This document shows, piece after piece, positions 1 through 8,216 of a DNA stretch of 10,477 bases. Position 1 is the first letter of the stretch. The number at the start of each line of letters is the position of its first letter. Both the position numbers and the translations under genes were made by a program. The notes beneath the pieces are model-generated. The model saw only the letters and a list, made by a program, of their open reading frames with translations. It did not search any database and was not told the DNA's origin. Origin of the DNA: an uncultured Porphyromonadaceae bacterium. Lineage in GTDB: Bacteria > Bacteroidota > Bacteroidia > Bacteroidales > Muribaculaceae. Where the stretch lies: NCBI GenBank assembly GCA_902494595.1, contig CABUTY010000019.1, forward strand, positions 1 through 10,477, given 5' to 3'.

Positions 1-63
1 CAGTACAGACACGGCAACGCCAATACCAACAGCCAGCCCCCTCACAAACCCTTTAGCCGTCAT
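1..63 (-). CDS. Start of a truncated gene, exported or membrane-anchored N-terminus
   Basis: Only the first 21 codons lie in the window; the gene continues past the left edge. The reading begins MTAKGFVRGLAV and goes on with a run of small hydrophobic residues (GIGVAVSVL). A short basic start followed by a hydrophobic stretch is what a signal peptide or N-terminal membrane anchor looks like. Its ATG (61-63) overlaps the stop codon of the Yip1-family gene upstream (ATGA, 60-63), a layout typical of translationally coupled genes in one operon, which is the main reason to believe this start. A membrane-anchored periplasmic protein would fit, but the function cannot be told from 21 residues. Confidence 0.6.
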   Translation of the reverse strand, partial: MTAKGFVRGLAVGIGVAVSVL

Positions 64-824
64 ACAAACACCATGTCAAGTATCCATTCGAACATCATGG
101 GCAACCCTATAGTAAGGATACTGCATATCACCGTGCTCATGGCCTGCTTGTCGGCCGGTACCTTTATCACAGCGACGCCTCGGTGTATCATGTATATCGT
201 CCATAAAGGCATAAAGACAATCACCGGCTGCATCCATGGCAACAAATTGAAGAACACTCTGAACAGAGCAAGAGTGGACAGCGCCACCATCACCATATTC
301 TTTCCGAAACCGGTTTCGAGCGTCTCGTTGATTCTGTCGCAGAGGAAAGGACGCCCTGCCACCGGAAAGATAAAATAACTGAATACCAGCGACATGAGAT
401 AGACAAGAGCCTGAATCGACACCTCTCCTACAGTATCGTCGGCCTCGTAGAGCAATACGGCGAACGTAGAGGCGGCGGCCATAAGGCATAGCGGCAGAAA
501 ACACCATAGCCCCATCTTGTCGGGCGACAGTTTCGCTCTCTTCAATGCTTTCCAGCCCTCTACCGGCCGGAACATAACCTTGACGAGCAGATTAACCGGA
601 TTGCCCGGTTTCCTGACAACAGTCTGCCAGCTCTCCTCACTGTCATCCCCAGGGTCTTTGCGCCCGAAAGCATACAGCATATCCTCCTCGCCATATCCCA
701 CACCCACGCGCGAACGGTCACCCTCGTCCACTTCCGACGCAGGGTCGGCATCTTCAAGCGAATATAACGATTCCTCTTCCCTCGTATCTATGTTGTATAA
801 AGGTTTCTCTTCTTGCATAATCAT
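60..824 (-). CDS. Yip1-family (DUF1282-like) integral membrane protein
   Basis: About 254 residues from the ATG at 822-824. A second in-frame ATG at 816-818 and a TTG at 825-827 are possible alternative starts; no Shine-Dalgarno sequence decides. Residues 1-75 are acidic and polar, rich in E and D, and probably disordered in the cytoplasm. They are followed by an amphipathic stretch (NPVNLLVKVMFRPVEGWKAL, about 75-94) resembling the segment that precedes the membrane domain in bacterial Yip1 proteins. Five hydrophobic segments follow, at about 104-126, 137-156, 177-195, 199-216 and 228-250. The family's biochemical role in bacteria is not established. The stop overlaps the next gene's start, so the two are probably co-expressed. 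It lies downstream of mutB on the same strand but is separated from it by a hairpin terminator and an inverted-repeat element, so it probably has its own promoter. I saw no good consensus match for one. The family call rests on overall pattern only. Confidence 0.7.
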   Translation of the reverse strand: MIMQEEKPLYNIDTREEESLYSLEDADPASEVDEGDRSRVGVGYGEEDMLYAFGRKDPGDDSEESWQTVVRKPGNPVNLLVKVMFRPVEGWKALKRAKLSPDKMGLWCFLPLCLMAAASTFAVLLYEADDTVGEVSIQALVYLMSLVFSYFIFPVAGRPFLCDRINETLETGFGKNMVMVALSTLALFRVFFNLLPWMQPVIVFMPLWTIYMIHRGVAVIKVPADKQAMSTVICSILTIGLPMMFEWILDMVFV

Positions 825-874
825 CAATAATAGCCACGCATCCGGTCTGACATGCCGAAAACATTTCTTTACTT

Positions 875-1067
875 AGAGAGTGTTTGAATTTAACACGAAT
901 TGAATTATTGAGAGTGTTGGGAAATTCTTTTCATCACCCTAAGGGTCTTTTCGGTGAATTTCACATGTCTCGTCGGTCGCATATCCCGATATACTCCCTC
1001 CTCAACATGTGAAATTCCCTCGAAAATCCCTCTTAGGGTGAATGAAAGTTAAATCCAAACACTCTCT
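875..1067. mobile_element. MITE-like inverted-repeat element, 193 bases
   Basis: The ends are near-perfect 20-base inverted repeats: agagagtgtttgaatttaac at 875-894 and its complement, with one mismatch, at 1048-1067. Inside there is a second, exact 13-base inverted pair, gaatttcacatgt at 956-968 against 1005-1017. Between them lies a third, imperfect pair (928-953 against 1021-1047, around ccctaaggg and cttaggg). The whole element could fold into one long interrupted hairpin with a loop of about 36 bases (969-1004). If the terminal repeat starts with gagagtg, it is flanked by TTA on both sides (873-875 and 1067-1069), a possible 3-base target duplication. No open reading frame of note lies inside. 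GAG-type ends with a TNA duplication would suit an IS5-family parent, but this is inference. It may instead be an unclassified palindromic repeat. Confidence 0.6.
876..927 (+). repeat. Partial direct repeat of the terminal sequence inside the element
   Basis: The left end gagagtgttt (876-885) recurs with small changes as gagagtgttggg at 910-921, each followed by an A/T-rich stretch. It may mark a nested or shifted end of the element, or a transposase-binding subterminal repeat. Short enough that chance cannot be excluded. Confidence 0.35.
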
Positions 1068-1098
1068 TAAACGGCGTCGGGAAATGTTATATTGTGAA

Positions 1099-1130
1099 AA
1101 GGCCATGGGCATCAAAACGCCCATGGCCTT
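1099..1130 (-). terminator. Hairpin terminator after mutB
   Basis: A perfect 12-base inverted repeat, aaggccatgggc (1099-1110) and its complement (1119-1130), encloses an 8-base loop. It begins 31 bases past the mutB stop codon. Read on the minus strand, the stem ends in CCTT and is followed by two more T residues before the sequence breaks up, so the U tract is short. This is the only strong stem between mutB and the Yip1-family gene and most likely ends the mutAB transcript. A bidirectional role is possible, but no plus-strand gene ends here. Confidence 0.8.
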
Positions 1131-1160
1131 GTATCATCGGTTAAGACTCGTTATGTCTGA

Positions 1161-3305
<2,145 letters not shown>

Positions 3306-3313
3306 AGCGGTGG

Positions 3314-5179
3314 TTATTTAAGGAGTTTGGCATTGAATTGCACGAGAGTGTCGAGCACGTTGACACGCACGTGGATAAAGTTCTCTATACCCTGTGCTTT
3401 GAGGTCGTCCATGCAAGCGGGAGCGCCGGCCACCACGAACATCGCGCGGTCGCCAAGTTCCTTGAACGCCTCGGGAGCATACTGGGCATACTCGTCGTCG
3501 CTGCTGCAGAGCACCACCACGTCGGCCTCCTTGGCCATTGCGGCGTCGATGCCTTCCTTCACGCTGTTGAAGCCGATATTGTCGATAATCTCATAGCCTG
3601 CGCAGCCGAAGAAGTTGGCGCTGAACTGTGCGCGTGCCAGTCGCATGGCAAGGTTGCCGATGGTGAGCATGAACACTTTCGGACGCTTTGCCGAGCGCTC
3701 CGTATCGAGACGCAGCTGCTCGAACTGGCTTGCTGCCCTGTCCATGTTGAGCCACTCAACGGCGCCGTCGGCAGCCTCTTCCTTACAGCCGCATCCGCAA
3801 CCGCACGATTTGCCGCCTTCCTGAAGCTTCTGCAACGCAGTCTCCGTGAAGTTGGGGAACTGATTGGTTCCCAGCAGGCTCTCCTTGCGACGGGCTACGT
3901 CGAGATGACGCTTAACACCGCTCTCGTTGACCTTACCCTGGATGGCTCCCTTACGGAGTTCGGCATCGAAACCGCCATTATCCTCAACCTCGTTGAAGAG
4001 CTTCCATGCCTCTTTGGCTATCGAAGCGGTCAGGGTCTCTATATAATAAGAACCGCCGGCGGGGTCGGTCACCTTGTTGAGGTGCGACTCGTCGCGCAGC
4101 AGGAACTGCTGGTTGCGGGCTATGCGCTCCGAGAACTCGTCGGGATGCTCGTAGCATTTGTCGAAGGGAAGGGTCTCTATGGAGTTGACGCCTGCAAGGG
4201 CTGCCGACATCGTCTCGGTCATGGAACGCAGAAGGTTCACGTGCGAGTCGTAGAGTGTCTGGTTGAACTTGCTGGTCACGGCGTGTACCCACATCTTGCA
4301 GCTGTCGAGCTCCTTGGCACCGTAGGCCTTCACGATTTCGGCCCAGAGCATGCGGCCGGCGCGGAATTTGGCCATCTCCATGAAATAGTTGGAGCCGATA
4401 CCCATGTTGAAGCGGATACGCGAGGCTACCTCGTCGGCTGTCATGCCGGCGCCGGTCATCATCGTCATCACCTCAGCGCCCCATGCCAGAGCATAACCGA
4501 GCTCCTGGGTGATGAACGCACCTGCATTGTTGAATTTATATGAGTCTACGGCGAAGCAGCGGAGACCTTTCACATTCTTGACAGCCTCGTAAACTGCCAG
4601 ACCTTCGGCGGCGGCATCCTTGGGGAAAGGAAGACCATGCTTGAGCAGACGGCGGAAGGGATTGTACTCCACGGCACCTCTGAAGAGATTGGCGGCGCCG
4701 CGCTCCTCAATGATTTTCACCAGGGCCTTAGCTGTCTCGGCGGCTTTGCCCGGGCAGCATTTTACCACTACGGCAGTCTTGCCGAAGTCCACATCCTTGA
4801 GCACTGTGGCCAGGTCGGCAGCTTCCACGCCCTTGCCAAGCTTTACGCGTATGGCCTCTACGCCACGGTCAATGATATGACGCGCATGGTCGGCCATCTC
4901 TTCGGCGGTGCAACCCTGAACGCTCTGGGCCACTACCCACTCATTGTTGTCGCGCGTGCCGCGTACATACGGGAACTCTCCCGGCAGGCTGCCAAGATGG
5001 GTCAGTCCCTTCAGATCTTCACGACGATAGAAGGGCTGTACGTCAAAACCTTCATTTGTGCGCCACACCAACTTACGGTTGAAATCGGCGCCCTTTAAAT
5101 CGGTCGTTATCTTCGCCATCCAGTCCTCTGTGCTGACCGGCGGGAACATTTCGAACAATTTCTCTTTATTTTCTGCCAT
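3314..5179 (-). CDS. mutA: Methylmalonyl-CoA mutase small subunit, MutA
   Basis: A 621-residue partner subunit of the MutAB heterodimer, homologous to MutB but non-catalytic. It keeps the barrel architecture (for example [26 protein letters not shown], about 256-281, and [14 protein letters not shown], about 371-384). In the C-terminal domain the cobalamin motif is lost: lining up [12 protein letters not shown] (506-517) with [10 protein letters not shown] of MutB puts L510, M512 and A515 where D, H and G should be. That is normal for this subunit, which binds no cobalamin. Unusual is a run of alternating cysteines and glycines, CGCGCGC at 459-465, in the linker before that domain. The ATG at 5177-5179 gives a sensible [14 protein letters not shown] start; alternatives are unlikely. 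It is the first gene of the mutAB operon, with a probable promoter about 140 bases upstream. Confidence 0.95.
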   Translation of the reverse strand: MAENKEKLFEMFPPVSTEDWMAKITTDLKGADFNRKLVWRTNEGFDVQPFYRREDLKGLTHLGSLPGEFPYVRGTRDNNEWVVAQSVQGCTAEEMADHARHIIDRGVEAIRVKLGKGVEAADLATVLKDVDFGKTAVVVKCCPGKAAETAKALVKIIEERGAANLFRGAVEYNPFRRLLKHGLPFPKDAAAEGLAVYEAVKNVKGLRCFAVDSYKFNNAGAFITQELGYALAWGAEVMTMMTGAGMTADEVASRIRFNMGIGSNYFMEMAKFRAGRMLWAEIVKAYGAKELDSCKMWVHAVTSKFNQTLYDSHVNLLRSMTETMSAALAGVNSIETLPFDKCYEHPDEFSERIARNQQFLLRDESHLNKVTDPAGGSYYIETLTASIAKEAWKLFNEVEDNGGFDAELRKGAIQGKVNESGVKRHLDVARRKESLLGTNQFPNFTETALQKLQEGGKSCGCGCGCKEEAADGAVEWLNMDRAASQFEQLRLDTERSAKRPKVFMLTIGNLAMRLARAQFSANFFGCAGYEIIDNIGFNSVKEGIDAAMAKEADVVVLCSSDDEYAQYAPEAFKELGDRAMFVVAGAPACMDDLKAQGIENFIHVRVNVLDTLVQFNAKLLK

Positions 5180-5313
5180 TGTACGAAAATTATGTTATAT
5201 GTTTGTTTTCTCGTTATTCCGGCCGTTTCCGGCCTCTGCAACTCCGGCGTGCGCAGATTGGCAGCGATGGAGTTTTTCATGGTGACGGCCTCGTTTTATG
5301 CCGCTTCCTTATC
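5180..5313 (-). other. mutAB 5' leader with small GC-rich hairpin
   Basis: The predicted leader contains a 5-base GC stem with a 4-base loop (ggccg-tttc-cggcc, 5221-5234) about 40 bases before mutA. Immediately before the start codon the sequence is rich in A and T, as is usual for Bacteroidetes translation starts. I saw no B12-box or other recognisable cobalamin-riboswitch core, though the enzyme needs B12. The leader also holds the start of a 57-codon reading frame (5280 down to 5107) that overlaps the mutA start out of frame and is probably not a gene. Confidence 0.35.
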
Positions 5314-5319
5314 TGACCG

Positions 5320-5350
5320 CAAAAATATTGAAATTTTTCCTTATTACGAA
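5320..5350 (-). promoter_or_regulatory. Probable mutAB promoter
   Basis: On the minus strand the sequence TATTTTTG (5327-5320) matches the Bacteroidetes -7 consensus TAnnTTTG. Exactly 19 bases upstream is TTCG (5350-5347), one mismatch from the -33 TTTG box. Transcription would begin near 5313 and give a leader of about 134 bases. The three other candidate promoters in this window show the same geometry, which supports the call; the weak -33 box lowers it. Confidence 0.5.
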
Positions 5351-5402
5351 ATTTAAAGGAAACTTTTTCATCTGTCAATCAAGGAAGGACTGTTTATAGA
5401 GG

Positions 5403-6059
5403 TCAGGCCAGGGCCTTGTTGCCACAATGCAACACTCTTGCGGGGAAATCCTCCACCATCTGCAGGTTATGTGTAGCCATGAGCACGCCGGCACCTTCTG
5501 CCGACAGCTTATGAAGCAGGTCCACAATCTGATACCCCGTATGAGGGTCGAGGTTGCCGGTAGGCTCATCGGCGAGTATCAGTTTGGGATTATTGAGCAA
5601 AGCCCTGGCTATCACTACCCTCTGCTGCTCACCGCCGCTCAGCGAATGCGGCATCTTGTATGCCTTGTTTTCCATACCCACGGCCTTGAGGACTTCCTCC
5701 ACGCGGTCGTTAATCTCACCCTTGTTTTTCCATCCCGTGGCGCGGAGCACGAACCGGAGGTTCTCCGCTGCCGACCTGTCCTGCAGCAGCTGGAAATCCT
5801 GGAACACTATCCCCATGCGCCGCCGGAGCTGTGGTATCTGCCGGTGACGAAGTCCCATCACGTCGAAGCCGAGAACCTCCGCCTTGTCGCCGTCTGGTAT
5901 CTCTACCTCCCCGTACATCGTCTTCAGCAATGAGCTCTTGCCGCTGCCAACGCTACCCGTAAGATAGCAGAACTCCCCCTCGTCTATATGGAATGTCACA
6001 TTCTTCAGCACAAGCCGTCCAGCCCGCTCGATTGTGACGTTATCGTAATCTATAAGCAT
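5403..6059 (-). CDS. FtsE-like ABC transporter ATP-binding protein
   Basis: A 218-residue stand-alone ABC ATPase with every catalytic motif in place: Walker A GSVGSGKS (35-42), Q-loop VFQDF (Q87), signature LSGGEQQR (140-147), Walker B LILADEP (160-166), D-loop GNLD (168-171) and switch histidine H197. Size and sequence (DYDNVTI at the start, FQDFQLLQDRSAAENL after the Q-loop, the DEPTGNLD region) best fit the FtsE/LolD/MacB type. FtsE works with the membrane protein FtsX to activate peptidoglycan hydrolases at the division site. No ftsX lies beside it here, so the membrane partner must be encoded elsewhere, and a LolD-like role cannot be excluded. It starts 12 bases after the radA stop, behind an A/T-rich spacer, and is the last gene of the SH3b-radA-ftsE operon. 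No clear terminator follows. Confidence 0.88.
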   Translation of the reverse strand: MLIDYDNVTIERAGRLVLKNVTFHIDEGEFCYLTGSVGSGKSSLLKTMYGEVEIPDGDKAEVLGFDVMGLRHRQIPQLRRRMGIVFQDFQLLQDRSAAENLRFVLRATGWKNKGEINDRVEEVLKAVGMENKAYKMPHSLSGGEQQRVVIARALLNNPKLILADEPTGNLDPHTGYQIVDLLHKLSAEGAGVLMATHNLQMVEDFPARVLHCGNKALA

Positions 6060-6071
6060 AATTTTATATTT

Positions 6072-7439
6072 TCATTCTCGGTTGTCGAAGATGTGGCGGA
6101 AGAGCTCCTGCACCTTCCCCACTTCCACAACACGGATTTTCGGATTCGGTTTGATACCCTTCAGATTTCCTTTAGGGATATAAATGGTGTCGAAGCCCAG
6201 TTTGGCGGCTTCTGCCACCCGTTGCTCCATTCTTGTGACGGTACGGACTTCGCCGGAGAGACCGACCTCGCCGGCGAAAGCTGTGCGCATAGGAAGGGCC
6301 ACATCGAAATTCGACGACATCACCGCGGCCACCACCGCCAGGTCGAGTGCCGGGTCTGTCACTTTCAGCCCCCCGGCTATGTTGAGAAACACGTCCTTCT
6401 GCCCGAGGCGGAATTTCGCCCTTTTCTCCAGCACGGCCAGCAACATGTTGAGCCGGCGCTGGTCGAAACCGGTTACCGACCGTTGCGGTGTACCGTATGC
6501 AGCTCCCGATACCAAGGCCTGCACTTCCACAAGGAAAGCGCGTATACCTTCCATGGTAACCCCTATGGCGATGCCGCTCATGGTCTCCTCCCTGTTCTCC
6601 GACAAGAGCATCTCCGACGGATTCTTCACCTCCCGGAGCCCTCGCTCCACCATCTCGTAGATACCTATCTCGTTGGTCGACCCGAACCGGTTCTTGACGG
6701 CACGCAGGAGACGGTACATATACTGGCGGTCGCCTTCGAACTGCAGCACCGTGTCGACGATATGCTCCAGCACTTTGGGCCCCGCTATCGACCCCTCCTT
6801 ATTGATATGTCCCACCAGAATCACGGGTACTCCCGACTCCTTGGCATAGCGCAGCAACGCCGCGGCACATTCCCGCACCTGCGACACGCTGCCAGCCGCC
6901 GACTCTATGTCAGACGACATTACTGTCTGTATCGAGTCGACAATCAGAAGCTCCGGATGGATATTCTCTATCTGGGTGAATATCCCTTCGAGGCGTGTCT
7001 CGGTGAGTATGAAAGTATTTTCCGACACTTTGCCGAGACGGTCGGCACGCAATTTAAGCTGTGTGGCGCTCTCCTCGCCCGACACATACAGGATCTTGCG
7101 CGAACGGATGCTGAGAATATTCTGAAGCAGCAGTGTCGACTTGCCTATACCCGGCTCGCCGCCGATGAGGGTAAGGCTTCCGGCCACAAGACCTCCGCCG
7201 AGCACTCTGTTGAGCTCCGCACTCGGCATCTTCATGCGCACCTCCTCGCCGACCTCTATCTCCGAAAGCTTTACCGGCCGACTGCTCTTGACAAGTCCCT
7301 TTCCGTTCTTGGCTTTGCCCGTGACGCTAACCTTCTCCTCTATCATCGTGTTCCATTCGCCACAGCCCGGACACTGCCCCATCCATTTGGGACTCTCATA
7401 GCCGCATTCCCGACAGTAATATACGCTCTTTGTCTTCAC
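6072..7439 (-). CDS. radA: DNA repair protein RadA
   Basis: A 455-residue ATPase of the RecA superfamily that helps extend heteroduplex DNA during recombination and branch migration; typical length is about 450-460. Three expected parts are visible: an N-terminal C4 zinc finger (C9, C12, C23, C26, in YYCRECG and GQCPGCGEW); a RecA-like core with Walker A GGEPGIGKST (93-102), Walker B LLIVDSIQT (164-172) and the RadA-specific KNRFG motif (249-253); and a C-terminal Lon-protease-like domain including FAGEVGLSGEVR (388-399). The start is GTG (7437-7439). It is forced, because an in-frame stop lies three codons upstream and the first zinc-finger cysteine follows eight codons later. The upstream SH3b gene is in the same frame and ends 6 bases earlier. 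Nothing suggests loss of function. Confidence 0.96.
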   Translation of the reverse strand: MKTKSVYYCRECGYESPKWMGQCPGCGEWNTMIEEKVSVTGKAKNGKGLVKSSRPVKLSEIEVGEEVRMKMPSAELNRVLGGGLVAGSLTLIGGEPGIGKSTLLLQNILSIRSRKILYVSGEESATQLKLRADRLGKVSENTFILTETRLEGIFTQIENIHPELLIVDSIQTVMSSDIESAAGSVSQVRECAAALLRYAKESGVPVILVGHINKEGSIAGPKVLEHIVDTVLQFEGDRQYMYRLLRAVKNRFGSTNEIGIYEMVERGLREVKNPSEMLLSENREETMSGIAIGVTMEGIRAFLVEVQALVSGAAYGTPQRSVTGFDQRRLNMLLAVLEKRAKFRLGQKDVFLNIAGGLKVTDPALDLAVVAAVMSSNFDVALPMRTAFAGEVGLSGEVRTVTRMEQRVAEAAKLGFDTIYIPKGNLKGIKPNPKIRVVEVGKVQELFRHIFDNRE

Positions 7440-7445
7440 TTGTAA

Positions 7446-8021
7446 TTATTTATTCTCATCCCACAAAATTCCGGCGTAATACATCAGTCCCTGCCGGGAG
7501 TCATACACCGTGCTGTAGCCGTCTATATAATTATCCGGTTGCTGAAGAAAAGCCCCCGTATAGGGTACCGTGCCCGACTCGCTCACCACAATCCCGGTGC
7601 CCCCGGCCTCGGCAAGTTCAAAGTTTTTTATCCAGAAACTGTATTCAAGCAATATATTACCCCACTGATCCTTGCCGACTTTCTTGAACTGAAGCATCCC
7701 GAAATTATCGCCGTCATCGTAAATGAACCCTCGCAGGAGCGCATCCTCAGGCACCACTTCCTCATTCAACACTGTCACGAACTGCGACGACACCCATCCG
7801 GTCTGGCAGTCAGGGCCTACACATGTCTCCATCTGCACCCACCCCTCCTTGCGGTCGGTAAGCGTGCCTATTTCTCCTGCCATCACGCGGCCTATCGCCT
7901 GCGATGAGGTGGAAGGCCCGCTGCGCATGTTCACTTTATCGCCCTGCACATACACGGCCTCAGCCATCGACGCGAATACTGTAATCGACAGCATAATTAC
8001 CGTTGCTGTAAATTTCTTCAT
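7446..8021 (-). CDS. Secreted SH3b-domain protein
   Basis: About 191 residues from the ATG at 8019-8021, which gives a classic signal peptide (MKKFTATVIMLSITVFASMAEA, with likely cleavage after AEA). A GTG two codons upstream is a less likely start. The mature protein begins with a bacterial SH3 domain of about 65 residues: VQGDKVNMRSGPS, then IGRVMAGEIGTLTDRKEGWVQME and GWVSSQFV. The C-terminal half (about 90-191) is rich in aromatic and acidic residues, has no motif I recognise and looks like a beta-rich domain. SH3b domains usually bind cell-wall peptides or other periplasmic ligands, so a periplasmic or envelope role is likely. There is no lipobox. It leads an operon with radA and ftsE; a shared job with ftsE at the cell wall is only a suggestion. 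A consensus promoter lies 59 bases upstream. Confidence 0.82.
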   Translation of the reverse strand: MKKFTATVIMLSITVFASMAEAVYVQGDKVNMRSGPSTSSQAIGRVMAGEIGTLTDRKEGWVQMETCVGPDCQTGWVSSQFVTVLNEEVVPEDALLRGFIYDDGDNFGMLQFKKVGKDQWGNILLEYSFWIKNFELAEAGGTGIVVSESGTVPYTGAFLQQPDNYIDGYSTVYDSRQGLMYYAGILWDENK

Positions 8022-8079
8022 AATCACTGCTTTGTCGCCGCGGATTCCTCAGTCTGCGATTGCCGGGCGGTTGATACTG

Positions 8080-8110
8080 CAAAGTTAACGAAACTGTCCG
8101 ACAATACAAA
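8080..8110 (-). promoter_or_regulatory. Promoter of the SH3b-radA-ftsE operon
   Basis: Minus-strand TAACTTTG (8087-8080) fits the -7 consensus TAnnTTTG, and a perfect TTTG -33 box (8110-8107) lies 19 bases upstream. Transcription should begin near 8073, leaving a leader of about 50 bases before the ATG at 8021. Confidence 0.75.
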
Positions 8111-8120
8111 GTCTGCCTAA

Positions 8121-8148
8121 GAGCGCGTTCCTTAGAGCGCGTTCCTTA
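8121..8148. repeat. Exact tandem duplication of a 14-base unit
   Basis: The unit gagcgcgttcctta occurs twice with no gap (8121-8134 and 8135-8148), and the base before each copy is also A. It lies between the -33 boxes of two divergent promoters. The repeats could be operator half-sites for a regulator of either gene, or a slippage product or remnant of a mobile element. Each unit also contains the short palindrome gcgc. Confidence 0.7.
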
Positions 8149-8175
8149 ACCCGCGCCCTTCTCCACATCCTTTTA

Positions 8176-8205
8176 TTTGATATAAAGGATTTTTTCGTAA
8201 ATTTG
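8176..8205 (+). promoter_or_regulatory. Promoter of the AraC-type regulator gene
   Basis: TTTG (8176-8179), an 18-base spacer and TAAATTTG (8198-8205) match the Bacteroidetes promoter pattern. The predicted transcription start, near 8211-8213, falls only a few bases before the ATG at 8217. If this is the real promoter, the mRNA would be nearly leaderless. Confidence 0.6.
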
Positions 8206-8216
8206 CATCTGTGAAG

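Noticed and set aside
875..1067. CRISPR array or rho-independent terminator reading of the inverted repeats
   Set aside because: There are no regularly spaced direct repeats with unique spacers, and the stem is long and interrupted with no U tract; the true terminator is the separate hairpin at 1099-1130.
3338..4543. A 401-codon plus-strand open frame opposite mutA
   Set aside because: Antisense shadow of a well-conserved gene; no domain, signal or promoter of its own.
3314..5179. MutA as a damaged or inactive copy of MutB
   Set aside because: Loss of the D-x-H-x-x-G cobalamin residues is normal for the small subunit; the frame is intact and the length is right.
5180..5320. Cobalamin riboswitch upstream of the B12-dependent mutase
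   Set aside because: No B12-box-like core or matching multi-stem layout was seen; only a 5-base GC hairpin is present.
5330..5402. Terminator between the ftsE-like gene and the mutAB promoter
   Set aside because: The A/T-rich stretch has no stable GC stem followed by T residues, so no terminator is called.
5988..7445. A 485-codon plus-strand open frame opposite radA
   Set aside because: Antisense to an intact RadA whose zinc finger, Walker motifs and KNRFG motif are all on the minus strand.
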